This document shows, piece after piece, positions 20,321 through 31,394 of a DNA stretch of 64,000 bases (position 1 is the stretch's first letter; every line of letters begins with the position of its first letter). This DNA comes from Adiantum capillus-veneris (lineage: Eukaryota; Streptophyta; Polypodiopsida; Polypodiales; Pteridaceae). A program made the translations under genes and the position numbers. The stretch covers positions 158,499,557 through 158,563,556 of the forward strand of contig CM043952.1 of the NCBI GenBank assembly GCA_014529385.2. Direction: 5' to 3'. Below the pieces are notes generated by a model. It saw only the letters and a program-made list of their open reading frames with translations, did no database searches and had not been told where the DNA came from.

Positions 20321-22002
20321 AAAGTGAGGTATTGGTACCGAACTGTATGGCGTCAAGGGAGATCGTCAACAGCATCCGAATTCCTGGAAGGGACTCTTCG
20401 CCGGCCCACTCTGATGTGTGGGTCTTGCAGTACTTGAACTTCATAAAGGTCTGCAACGCTTGCTTCTTTGGGCCACGCCGAAAGCGACACAAAGTCTCAT
20501 GTGGCTCCTTCGATGCTTCAACTTCGTCAAGTGTCATGCTTCTTTCTTCTTCAAGAATCTTTATGGCTGAAAATTCCTGAAACCATTTCCGACACAAAAC
20601 CATGAACGTATCTATTCCATGTAAAGTGAGTGGAAAAAATCTCGTCTTCCTCAAAGATTGTGCATGCAATGTGGATGAACAAAGAGACGGAGTGCCAAAC
20701 CATTCACCACACACACGCAAATACTGAGATCGAATCTGTCTCTTCTGATCTAAAGCAATCAACTGTGGCAATTCACAATGGAAATGCCCATGCTTGGTGC
20801 TCATACTTTCATGTGCTCTTTCGACAAATGTGTCATGCCAAGGAAGAGACATGGAATGTGACTTCCTTGAATGCATATTTTTCAGCTTTTCATGAACAAT
20901 CAGCATACAATCGTGCTCATTCATGAGTGAAACGTGCTCAACGTACAATATGTCATGCCTAGTAAAAGGGATCGCATTAAGACGTTGACTAAAATACAAG
21001 AAATGACCACGAATGAAACACTAGAACAATGCGTACGTATCAATCATGCGAACACATAATACTTCCTGTGTGGGTTCTTTGGACCTAGTCTCGAGAACCA
21101 AGATCGGTTCTTCTTGAGGGGGTTCTTTGGACCTAGGCTCGAGAGCCAAGATCGATCGTTCGTGATTGATCGAATCTGCTACGAGATTAACTTCGCTAGA
21201 AAAAGCATCCACTAACTCATCATCCTTGTGAACAATCACATCATCTTCATGCAAATCATCATGCTTGTGAGAGATCACATCTTGATCATGCGAATCATCA
21301 TGCTTGTAAGAAATCACATCTTGATCATGCAAATCATGATGCTTGTCTTTATCATCCAAATCATTATGCAAATCATTGGCATCCAAATCATCATGCTTAT
21401 CATGGTCAATCAAATCATCATGCTTCTCATAATCATGCAAATCATGTGTGTCATGCTTTGGAGAAGAAGAGACTGAGAGAGTCTCCGTCTCCTGAATCTC
21501 TTGCATCTGTGCCGGCACATGAGAAAAGACTCGCAAGAACTCCTGCATGTGTCGGTCTCTCTGTTCTTGTCTTGCCTTCCTTTCTGCTTCTCTTTCTGCT
21601 ACTCGTATCTTTCTTTCTACATCTCTTTTTGCTTTGTCTTCTGCGTGCTTGGAATTCATTTCTGCTATTCTTTCTGCATTTCTTGCTTCGCGTTCTAAAT
21701 TCTGTTCCAGAAATATCAGCTTCTAAATTTTGTTCCAGAAATATCAGCTCCAACTCCATTGGAATTAGTGCAATCTTTATCGTAGATGGGGAAGGGTCAG
21801 AAAAACCTCCTGGTGGGGAAAATTCTTCTTCGCCTCGCTCATGCTCATCACCTCCAAGCGAAGTATCCATTCCGCTTCGAGTGATGATCATTCTGAAGTC
21901 GTGGGTTCTTGTGGTCTTGAGGTTCTTATTAAGTTCACGAGGAACTTGGGTTCTTGAATTCTTGAGGGTCTTGAGGTTCTTGAGGTTTTCTTTCGCTTGC
22001 AA
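20319..22002 (-). pseudogene. HD-2 single ORF: coiled-coil, His/Asp repeats, conserved C-terminal domain
   Basis: Read on the minus strand from a start at 22002 (or MIITRSGMDTSLGG at 21891), it encodes a Lys-rich N-terminus, an acidic linker, then a charged, probably coiled-coil stretch (KAKRDVERKIRVAEREAERK, about 21540-21660). About 70 residues dense in KHDDL, DKHDDLD and HDQDVISHKHDD follow (about 21230-21450), then the EPRSKEPPQE linker repeats, and the domain with RHDILYVEHVSL, SHSMSLPWHDTF, LQEFSAIKILE-like and KKQALQTFMKFKY motifs, ending at 20319. Two lesions are visible: a 28-base tandem duplication near 21712-21767 that shifts the frame, and a TAG at 21021-21023 where HD-1 has Gln (CAG to TAG). 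No known family recognised. The N-terminal part may act as a Gag substitute, which is inference. Confidence 0.7.
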
Positions 22003-22333
22003 ACCGCGTTTGAGAAGGATCTTCTCTTCACCCGAGTTCTACTCCTTTCCGTGGGCGCACCTCTTGGCGGCCTTGCGCTCACACCAAGGTTGCTTTTTCC
22101 CACCTCACGTCGATTGGCCGGCCGCTAAGTGCACGGTCCGCTCTCGATGAGTGAAAAGAGACACAAGGGGAGGCTGGACAAGCCCTTCTTTCCTGGGATT
22201 CCTGTCACTCTTCAAAACCACGATTAGGAATCGACACGCCCAAGCGAACTTGGGTTCGGGCGACCGCAACAAGCAAAAAAGAATCTTGTGATTCTTGTGG
22301 TTCTTTCCTTGAGTGATACAGAACACTACCAAA
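22003..22333 (-). other. Leader of HD-2
   Basis: Between primer site and ORF. Nothing else recognised. A FRAME-like run rich in TTGAGGTTCTTGAGG repeats lies near its ORF-proximal end. Confidence 0.5.
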
Positions 22334-22345
22334 GCTCTGATTCCA
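22334..22345 (-). promoter_or_regulatory. Primer binding site of HD-2 (tRNA-iMet)
   Basis: The minus strand reads TGGAATCAGAGC, one change from TGGTATCAGAGC, one base inside the 5' LTR. Confidence 0.85.
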
Positions 22346-22346
22346 A

Positions 22347-23540
22347 TGTTTGGTGCAGCAGAAAGAATGTTTGCGCTTTGCTCAAGATGAGTGCTCCGAA
22401 CTGTGCTCAAGGTTCCTTTTGTTCTTATGGAAGGTAGAGCCTTCCGTTCTCAATGAGAGAGTGCTATGATCACGAACAAAGTGAGTGGATACTATGCGTG
22501 CAAGTGTATAAGACTGAGGGATAGAGAGAAGAGAGATACGACACTAGAGACGTAAAACCCTCCTCCGAAGGCCCCACTCTCGTCGGCGAGAGTGGTCTAC
22601 TTATGATTGCACAATCTGGTACAAACTGTATGCATGAGACTGATGCAAGTCTAGGCTATGTCGGCGATGACGACTGTGAGGACGAGACCGACCTAAGGGC
22701 TTAAATCTGCAATCTTTCTACTGCTGTCCAAAAACGCTATGGACTGAAATCTGCGGCTAGTCCAAAAACGCTTATTTTGGGGCTATTTTCTGTGGGTCTT
22801 TGATGCTGAAAATCTGCAGGTTTATAGCTGAAAACTGAGGATCTTCAAGGCTGAAAACTGATGGTCTTACCGACTGAATCTGCTACTCTTCGAGGGCTGA
22901 TACTTGTAGGTCTTCCTAATGCTGAAATCTGCTAAAGCTGGGACATGCAAAAAACGCGAGGCTGAAGGGATCAAAAACGCTAGATGTTGGCTTCTTCAAA
23001 AACGCTAGCTGATGGGATCTTCTTGGCGATGGTGCCCTGATGCAAAAACGCTAGTTGAGGCTGTCTAGCGAGGGTGCTTACTGAAAACGCCAATGCTTTG
23101 GGAGACTATGGCGAGGGTTGGTCTTTGCTTGGAGGAAAATCCACCAAGTTCTTGCTTGAGAAGTTGCCTTCTGAGCTTGGCTCCTTTTGCCTCTTCTGCC
23201 ATTTAGTGCTAACTTTGGTTTGCTTAAATATTTTCTTTATCCAATTTGCCCTACCTACTATTGTTGGAAAGTCACTTAAATTAATAAGTGAAAAATGTCA
23301 AAAATAGGTAAAATACGCTAAATGCACTGGAAAATTCCCCTGATAGATTTTGATGGGAATGCTTATTATCATGCTGTGTGCAACCAGAGGATATGCATCT
23401 AGTGATTGGGCATGCACGGTCTACGAATAGACTCACAAAAGTGCCATATCACTTCTAAATCTAGACCGACTGGACTGACTGAACCCTGATCATGTTGTAG
23501 CTTGTCCACGGACACATAGGGTTGGATGTGTCACGTGACA
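22347..23540 (-). repeat. 5' LTR of HD-2 (1194 bp)
   Basis: Plus strand TGTTTGGTGCAGCAG to TGTCACGTGACA, so read in element direction it starts with the same palindrome as HD-1. It carries seven AAAACGC motifs between 22729 and 23095 and a CGAGAGTGGTCTACTT block shared with HD-1 and the 14562 fragment. Confidence 0.85.
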
Positions 23541-24128
23541 ATAGAGCACTGGCCCCAAACCTTGGCGCCCCTTTTGTTATTTCTATATTGCTTGAACATA
23601 GTACATTGCCAATACTCCACCCTTTGCACCTTCATACTGAAGCATGCCAGAGAATGAGCCCTTGGCTCATATTTAAAGGCCCTTGGCCTATGAAAAGCAA
23701 TTCACATGAAAAGCTATAAACTCAAAAGCATCTGGTCTAAAAGCAGATGCTTAAAAGTTGCCAGCACAAAAGCAGAAATCCATACAGCTCTGCCACATCA
23801 ACAATTAGCGTAAAACGTGAAAATCAGTACAGATCTTCCACGTCAGCAATTCAAAAATCCATACAGCTCTGTTAGCGCAAAATCCAAGACTCCATACTGA
23901 TGCCACGTCATCAACTCGCCACGGAAATGAATGTGTGTATGGGGGCTTGCTTTACTTTGATGTCTTTGGGTTACTTGGGCCCCATCGGACGGGGTCCCAT
24001 AAGTTGGTGGGAACTTCTTCCGCTTCTTCTTCTTCCTCTGCTTCAGCTTCTACTTCTTAGGGTTTAGGCCCCTTGGCCGGGATTTGCAAGTTGGCTCCGT
24101 TCTTCAGTGACTTGATACGTCAGCAATT
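23541..24128 (-). repeat. Remnant of a gypsy LTR of the older minus-strand family
   Basis: The left part has CTGGCCCCAAACCTTGGCGCCCCTTTTG, resembling the GYP-M LTR (26820-26870). The right part matches 7895-8013 closely. It ends in CAGCAATTTG, where LTR-X2 begins. Repeated CCATACTGATGCCACGTCA / CCATACAGCTCTGCCACATCA segments lie in the middle. No coding sequence. Confidence 0.6.
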
Positions 24129-24786
24129 TGTGAGCTAATTCACCCGCCATCCCTCCCCTATCTCTAGCACTTCCACCTATCCCTTTTCCGGTCACCTTCG
24201 CATAGGCTATTCCTGTCAGGTGCGGGAGCCTATAAAATCAACCCGCACCCTCTGTCTCAGAGAAAGCACGAGTGCTAGCAAGAGAAAGCACTTCCAGCGA
24301 GAGATTGCAAGTGATCAAGAGGTGCCGATACTTGGAGTTCCCCTTCTGCACTCAGAGTAACAGGTATCAATTGTGAATACGCGATACCAATTGTTGTTTC
24401 GTGTTTGTGCTTTTGCAGGTACTCATCATGGAGAAGGAGCAAAGAAGGCCTTGGCCTACGCTCACAGGATTCGAGGAACAGAATCGGGAACTGTCTATAG
24501 AGCCTTTTTGCTCTGGGAACAGACAGAAAATGAATTGAGAGCTCGTCTCTCGAGAATTCCCCGCAAGGGAAGGAATCCACCAATTTTGGTGAATTAGAAT
24601 GGAGGGGTCACTCCGGTTCTTGTGCTTGTAAAAAGATTCTCCCTAATAAAGATTCTCTGTAAGGGGAGGAAACCAACCCATCTTCTGGTCCCAAATACTG
24701 TGTCGATCTTCTCTCTCGATTCTTTTAGTTGAAAGTTTATTTATTTTCAGCTTGTTAATTATTCTTGTGCGCTCTCGTTTAGGACA
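24129..24786 (+). repeat. LTR-X2: solo LTR related to LTR-X
   Basis: TGTGAGCTAATTCACC to GTTTAGGACA. Its last 220 bases align with the reverse complement of 138-350, including the AATAAAGAT signal, CCCATCTTCTGGTCCC, ACTGTGTCGATCTTCTCTCTC and GTGCGCTCTCGTTT. GCCTATAAAATCAA near 24229 is a good TATA box. No internal sequence follows, since hAT coding starts at once, so it is a solo LTR or a truncated element end. No target duplication found. A 36-codon frame from 24429 has no recognisable product. Confidence 0.65.
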
Positions 24787-26654
24787 TTTCTTTTCTTGGT
24801 ATGAATGAGAGAGAAGGTGCTCAAATTTCTCACATAGAGAGGTACATGTCCCTTGAGAAAGCACCCTTAAAGCAAGAGCTTGCAAAGCGGGTGTGCAAGC
24901 CCCAAAAGTTTCCCACCATTTCACTCCCTCTTACATTTTATTTTGATCTTTTGCAATTGGATGAACAAATGACTTGCTTTCAGCTTTATAAATGTCAAAC
25001 TCATCAATTAGGGTGCCTTGCAAGGTCAAATCACCCTTGGTACCTGTCCAAGAATGTCATCCATCCTTCATGCACCTCGCCGTCACTTTCTTGCCCTCTT
25101 CCTCGCCGTACAGGATGCAACATGTATCCAACAGCATGTAACGGTGTGTGCATCATATTCCATCTTTCAATGCATAGATCCCTAATCTCTCTCATCGTTG
25201 CAGCATCAATGCCTTGCATGTTTTCAATTTGCTCTACCATGCGATCCGTAAACTCGTACATAATCCCCCTGATCGCTCCTTCCCTATCAGCCAACAGAGA
25301 ATTTTCAAAATGGGAGCATAAATTTTCAAAATCAGTCTAGCCTCTTGCCAAAATGATGCATTAAACACAATGTTCAAGACCTCAATACTCTTTTCAGTCT
25401 TCGATTTCTTCATCTTCACAAATTCATCACCAATCATAAGCTTGCGCATACCTTGTATGCATCTCTCATCCACAAGATTAGCCAACATAATAAAGTAGTA
25501 CGCAGATCGAGTGGTTGACGGCTTCACCAAGTCCTTCTTGCTAAGTTGCCAAAATAATGCCAACATAGTAGACTTTCTTTTCACAAATGTGACAATCTTT
25601 GTTGCATCCTCAAGCACTTTTGTAACCCAAGCAATCTTGCAAATGTCCTCGAACAAAGGGTGCAAGCAATGGCAAGCAAATCTTGTAAAAAAAATGTGTT
25701 TCCACTCCCTTTCAATCATCTGCCCAGCACCAACACAATTGGTTGCATTGTCCATGCATACCTGTACAACATTTGCATACTTGTACAACATTTGCTACGC
25801 CAACCTCTTTGAGATGCTTAAAAATGAATTCCCATGTCTTTGTTACCCCAAATGTATCTACAACTTTCAAAAACATTGACCCATGAAATTAGAATAGAGC
25901 ATGCAAGAAAGTTAATGATAGGCATGCACCTAGTATCAGACCATCCATCACACACAACTCGTGCACACCCATGATCTCAGTCTTTACGCAATTGATCTCC
26001 TCATTCAATTCTGTGGTGGGCAAAGCATGTAGGAGGGGGGAACATGCAAAGGACCTGCTTGTCCAATTGCATTCATCATATGCAAAAAGTAAGGGCTCCT
26101 TACTTTCCATGTAGGAACATCCTCAGCATAAAAAAACTTGCGCAAGGCTTGGTCTGCTTGCTTCCGTGCTTGCAAGCCGAATACACTTGCCAAACCCCCT
26201 TGCACAACCTTCTTCTTCTTGCTTGAGGACCCCACATTGGACTTGAAAGAGCCACTTACATTAGTCCTTCCCTTAGCATGCGTACTAATTGAAGCACCTC
26301 CTTGAGCTTGAGAGACATCTCCTTCCAAATCATTGACCAATGCAACAAAAGCAGCTTTGTCTTCTCCCTCTCGCCTTGCATCTACATGCAATCTTCTGAC
26401 GATCTCTACATCGGCTGGGGCATCATCACATGGGCCTCCCACACCATGGCCTGCAATGCCCTGTATATATGCACGGATACGCAAAGGACCACCGTCCCAT
26501 GAACTCCCACCAAAAATACATTCGCAAGTCCATTTTTCCTTTTGGGAGGCCCTTCACTTGCTGCACATGCTGCCACTCTAGACGCTTGGTTCGGCTCATC
26601 TACAAACTTGCAAAGAATCCGGCTTGGAACGCCTTGGAGTGTCTTGGCTCTCAT
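24787..26654 (-). pseudogene. hAT transposase (BED finger, DUF659), decayed
   Basis: Read on the minus strand from ATG 26654, it has MRAKTLQGVPSR, then after a one-base slip a BED-type finger (KWTCECIFGGSS, GGPLRIRAYIQGIAGHGVG, PC). A linker with KKKKVV follows, then FYAEDVPTWKVRSPYF and VPPSYMLCP, the DUF659 part (VVQVCMDNATNCVGAGQMIE, CHCLHPLFEDI), and the C-terminal dimerisation segment (GVKWWETFGACTPALQALAL, RVLSQGTCTS). Frameshifts lie near 26560, 26035 (a G run), 25290 and 25000. A short duplication near 25760-25795 repeats NVVQVC. Such proteins cut and paste hAT elements from the nucleus. The last residues run into LTR-X2. Terminal inverted repeats were not identified. Confidence 0.85.
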
Positions 26655-26721
26655 GAGAAAGAGTCACGCCGCACAATGATTTAGGCTTCGTGGGCGCAGG
26701 AGAAGCTTGAAGGTGAGCAAG

Positions 26722-27346
26722 TGTAACAAACTTGGACACTCCAAGTCAAGAATCAACCGCGACAGCACCAAATAACCACTTCAAAACAATTCACAGATCA
26801 CAATAGATTTGCATTGGCCCGGCGGAGTTCCGTGCCTAGAGATATTGGCCCCAAAGACTGGCGCCCCTTTCGGTATTTCTTTTTATATTAATCAAATCAA
26901 AGTACAAGAGTGTGGCTAGGGTTTCACTCTCAGACTCTGCGTACAGATGCTCTCAGAAGTGAAGCCCTCTCCACATATTTAAAGGTACAAGGGATGCCCA
27001 AAAGCAGAGCCCCAAAAGCTTTTAAAATCAAAAGCAGTAGTCCTCTCTCTCTCTTTAGAGAGTCTTTTCTTTTTTTATATAAAAAAAAGCAAGCTCTCTC
27101 TCTCTCTTTCATGGCGTGTGGACCAAAAAGCAACGCCCAAAAGCTGTCAGCGCGTTTTGCGGCGCAATTTTCGGAAAGCTCCTACTGCCACGTGGCACCC
27201 CGGCAGAAATTAGGGTTTGCTGTCAGAAATTAGGGTTTCGCAGAAATTAGGGTTTTTGGCAATTTTTTAGGGTTTGCAGGGATTTTAGGGTTTCAGCCTC
27301 AAATTAGGGTTTCAGCTACCCGTAGCCACGTCATCACTTTGTGACA
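26722..27346 (-). repeat. 3' LTR of GYP-M
   Basis: Plus strand TGTAACAAACTTGG to CATCACTTTGTGACA. It holds six TTAGGGTTT units between about 27208 and 27316, a CT-rich hairpin-like stretch near 27045-27105, and CCACGTGGCACC. It is bounded by the polypurine tract (complement of TACCCCCCTCTTGA, 27347-27360). Confidence 0.9.
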
Positions 27347-27360
27347 TACCCCCCTCTTGA

Positions 27361-27925
27361 AAGCATTGTAATCGACCGCGATTACGCCTGCAAAACCGAC
27401 AAAGGCCATAAACCGTCTTAGCAGACACTGACTGTTAGTACCTACGTACTAGGAACACATATCTAGCACATGTACAAAATCGACAGTCACATCACACGAC
27501 ATCACAGGACATCACATGACATTCAACATTCACTCGGATCTTAGACCATGATTTATCGGCAATGTAGCCAACATTCACATCTAGGTCCAATCGGGACCTC
27601 ATCGATGTCCGATTGACTAACCCCTATTGCAACCATGTCTATTCGAGATCAATCATACCAAAATGCTATAGTCATTTCGGCTATCAGTTCCTGCACTCAC
27701 AAGAAGTCAAGAACAAATTAGTATCATTATCAGGAATTCCATTTCATAAAGTCATACAGCAGAATACTGTCAGCTCTCAGTATCCCTGAAGCTCAAAGAG
27801 ACATCAGTGACTCTAGTATCTAAATCAAGGCATCTGTTGACAAAGGAGTGGAGTGACAATCTCTTGTGCATCCCACTACACCAGATCTCCGGCCAAGCTG
27901 AATTTTGGGTTCCATTTGGAGTAGA
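27361..27925 (-). other. 3' untranslated region of GYP-M
   Basis: About 565 bases between the pol stop and the polypurine tract. CACATCACACGACATCACAGGACATCACATGACATTC is a short imperfect repeat near 27485-27525. No ORF with a recognisable product. Confidence 0.6.
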
Positions 27926-30900
27926 CTATGCTAGACCAAAAGCATCGAGGTAAAGTTTCACAATCTGAGGAGTATCTGCTAGGTCCTCCTCCTCCATCCA
28001 CTTCGCATCAAGTGCAGGATAATTCTTGAACTTAACCAAGAACCGCCTTCGGACTTTACCCTTATTCTTCGTATCCTTATGTGCCAAAATCTATTCAGGA
28101 ACAAAGATCTCCTCGTTTTCTTCCACTTCGGGTTGCTCATCAGGCTCCCCATCATCAGGCACATCACCTTTAAAAGGTTTCAAGAGACTCACATGAAATG
28201 CATTGTGAATCCTCCAAGTATCTGGCAGTTTCAGTCGGAAGGAGACTTCATTTATCTTTTCAGTAATCTGGAAAGGGCCGTAGTATCGCATACTAAGCTT
28301 TGGAAAAAGCCTCTCCTTTCCCTTTTTCTTTCGTAGGCGTGCCTTCTCAAAACGTAAGAGCACCCAATCATCCTCCTTCAATTTCATGTCGCGACGATGG
28401 CGATCCGCTGCCTTTTTCTGTCGTTCTTGAGACTTCTCCAAAGTCTCGCGAACCTTGGCAAAAGCCGTATCCAAATCTCGCATATATTCATCCGCTTCAA
28501 AGATCTTATCTTTCGTGCTCAGGAAGGGTGGAACCTTCGCAGCACCTTCGACAATCTCAAATGGCGCCTTCCCCGTCGACGAGTGTATCGTGTTATTGTA
28601 GGCAAATTCCACCAAAGGTAAATATCTTTCCCATTGAGTCTTCTGATCTGAGATATAAGACTTCAATAAATCTAGAACCACTGAATTGGCAATCTCGGAT
28701 TGCCCGTCAGTCTGCGGGTGGAACGATGACGAGAACTGCAACCGCATGCGAATGTTCTCCCAAATTGCCTTCCAAAACAAACTCGTAAATCTAGGGTCTC
28801 TGTCGGAGACAATTGTCTCAGGCATGCCATGTAATCTGAAAATCTGGGCCACAAACAGTCTCGCTAAGTGATCCGCCTTCACTGTTTTCTTCACTGGAAT
28901 GAAATGAGCCTGTTTGCTAAATCTGTCAATAACAGTCCAGATACCATCGTGACCACTCTGTGTTCTCGGAAGATCAAAAATGAAATCCATCGCTATACTT
29001 TCCCAAGGGCGGATGGGTATGGGTAAAGGCTGTAACAATCCCTGTGCTTTATGCCTGTCAAACTTGACCTTCTGGCATACCAAGCAACGGCGCACAAACT
29101 ATTCCGCATCTTTCTTGAGTCTCGGCCAAAAGAAATATCTCTCTACCCCTTTCATGGTGGTAGCAATGCCGCGGTGACCCGTAAAAGGTGGACAGTGGCA
29201 TTCAGTCATAACCTTCTCCCTCAACAGCTGTGTAACGCACAACATAGTCTTTTTCATCAAGTAGCCTTCCCGAAGGGAGTATCCAGCTACTGTCTCCCCA
29301 TCCCGTAGCCATGTGAAAATATCTGCAAAATCTGTATCTGTGGCATACTGATCGACCATATCCTCGAAGCTCCTATGATGTATCGCGGAAATAGCCAGAA
29401 CCAACGGTTTCCGAGACAAAGCATCTGCCACTACATTCTTTTGTCCCTGCACATGGACAATCTGAAAGTGGAACTGTGACAAGATGTTCGCCCACCGCAT
29501 CTGCTTTTCCGAAAGCTGCTTCTGTGACAAGAAGTAGCGCAAACTCTGATGGTCTGTAAAGACAGTGAAATCCGCTCCGAGTAGGTAATGCCGCCACTGA
29601 GTAAGAGCATGGATAACCGCCAAAAGCTCTTTCTCATAAATCTGTGTTGTCATCTCCGGCCTAGAGAACAAACGGCTCTCGTACGCTATGACATGGCCTT
29701 CTTGCATCAAGACCGCACCTAGACTACGACCACAAGCATCACAATATACTTCGAATGACTTCTGCAAGTCCGGCAAAGTCAAAATAGGTCCCATAGTCAA
29801 TTTCTCTTTCAATGTCTGAAAGGCAGTCACCTCTGTGCGTCCCCACGAAAAAGGTACTCCTTTCTGTGTCAAGATATGCAAAGGGGAAGCAACCTCTGCA
29901 AACTTTCGTATGAACCGCCTGCAGTACGAACATAGTCACAAGAAGCTTCTAACTTCATGGACATTCTTCAAGTCCGGCCAATCACGGATAGTCTCTATCT
30001 TGGCCGGATCCATTTGCACTCCTGCTGCTGACACAATGTGTCCCAAAAAGTGTATCTCTGGTAGGAAAAATTCACTTTTCTTTGCATTAATCACTAACTT
30101 GTGATCTCGTAATGCCTGAAAAACATGAAGCAGATGATCTCTGTGTTCTGCCTCATTCTTGGAGAAAACAATGATGTCGTCAAAGAAAGTGCCAACAAAT
30201 AGCATGTACTCTCGAAAAATCCTATCCATCATTCTGTTAAATGTCGCAGGAGCATTGGTTAAGCCAAAAGGCATCACCAAAAACTCAAATAACCCCAAAA
30301 GTCGTCTGAAAAGTTGTCTTGTAGACGTCTCCCGGCGCTATCCTGATCTGGTGATATCCACTCTTCAAGTCAATCCTGCTAAAGCACGAGGATCCCTGTA
30401 ACCTGTCGAGTATATCATCGATCCTAGGAATCGGAAATCTGTTCTTGATGGTGATTTTGTTGAGAGCTCTATAATCAATGCACATTCTCCAAGATCCGTC
30501 TTTCTTCAAAACCAACAACACTGGAGAGCAATACGGTGAAGTACTAGGCTGGACAAGACCCTTTTCCAAGAGGTCGTTCACTTGGTTTATAATCTCTTCA
30601 TTCTGTGCTCGGCTCACACGATAGGGTGGCCGGTTCAGTGGTGTATTACCAGGTATCAGATCAATGGTATGATCTTCAGGACGAGCAGGTGGTAACTCTC
30701 CTGGCAGACCTTCTGAGAAGCAATCGGCATGAGAGTGTAGAAAATCTTGGCGTTCTTTATCAAGTTTAGACATATTTGTCCCATCATCATCACTCAACTC
30801 TTTCATAAAGATCGAGTAAACAAACAGACTGGATTTCATTAATTTTGAAATGGACGAAGCCGATACAATAGGGACAGACTCGCCCTTCAGTTTAATATCA

Positions 30901-31394
30901 AGTACAATTGTTCTGCCCTTTTCTGTAGTCAAAGTCGCTTTTCTCACCCGATAATCGACCACGGCGTTGTTCTTGTGGTACCAGGGAATCCCTAAGAGAA
31001 CATCACAACCCTCCAAAGGCATTATGAAGAAGTCCTCATGCCCCAAATACCCCTGACAATGCAACCGAAGTTTACCAATGATAGGTGTAATGGCTACGTC
31101 CCTGCCGGGTGCCGCTAGAACTGCCTCTGCAAGTGGTCCCATCCGATCGGGAGTAATCTTGAGCCACGCCTCCAATTCCGGTGAAATGAAGTTGGCCTTG
31201 GCTCCTCCATCAAAGAAAATCAGGGCCTCTTGATCTTTCACTTTGCCCCAAGCTCGGCAAAGTTCTGTACTCTCATCCATGGTGTCGGGATCAATACCCA
31301 CACAATCTGGAACCAGTCCTGTTTTCATCTTGCCTTTTCGTACACGGTCCTCAGCTGCTCTTAAACTCTCAGGCCTTTCGTCGTCCTTGTCATT
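27926..31394 (-). pseudogene. pol: GYP-M Pol: protease, reverse transcriptase, RNase H, integrase, chromodomain
   Basis: Order on the minus strand: protease with [18 protein letters not shown] and [10 protein letters not shown]; reverse transcriptase with [20 protein letters not shown] and TFFDDIIVFSKN; RNase H with FEVYCDACGRSLGAVLMQEG, FTVFTDHQSLRYF and VVADALSRK; integrase finger H-H and CLVCQKVK; core with IAMDFIFDLP, IVSDRDPRFTS and HPQTDGQSEIANS (the D, D, E residues present); MRYYGPFQITEKI; and a chromodomain with RRFLVKFKNYPALDAKWMEE, ending at 27926. Breaks: TAG at 28091 and 29099 (both where CAG is expected), TGA near 29936, and a frameshift near 30290. The protease has Asp-Gly-Gly at its active site. 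Confidence 0.92.

Larger units (their letters stand above)
19928..23540 (-). mobile_element. HD-2: minus-strand member of the HD family
   Basis: 5' LTR 22347-23540, primer site, leader, one long ORF, polypurine tract and a truncated 3' LTR (19928-20307). No protease or polymerase is present. LTR, polypurine tract and C-terminal coding module match HD-1, but the N-terminal coding part differs. The 3' LTR keeps only its first 380 bases; the rest was lost at the GYP-B junction. Confidence 0.85.

Noticed and set aside
24361-24540. A possible host gene start: TATA box, short intron-like GT...TTTTGCAG segment and a 36-codon ORF
   Set aside because: The intron would be only about 56 bases, the ORF has no recognisable product, and the region aligns with the LTR-X family.
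27204-27316. Interstitial telomere array
   Set aside because: Single TTAGGGTTT units are separated by variable spacers, not head-to-tail TTTAGGG; both LTRs share them, so they are LTR teloboxes.
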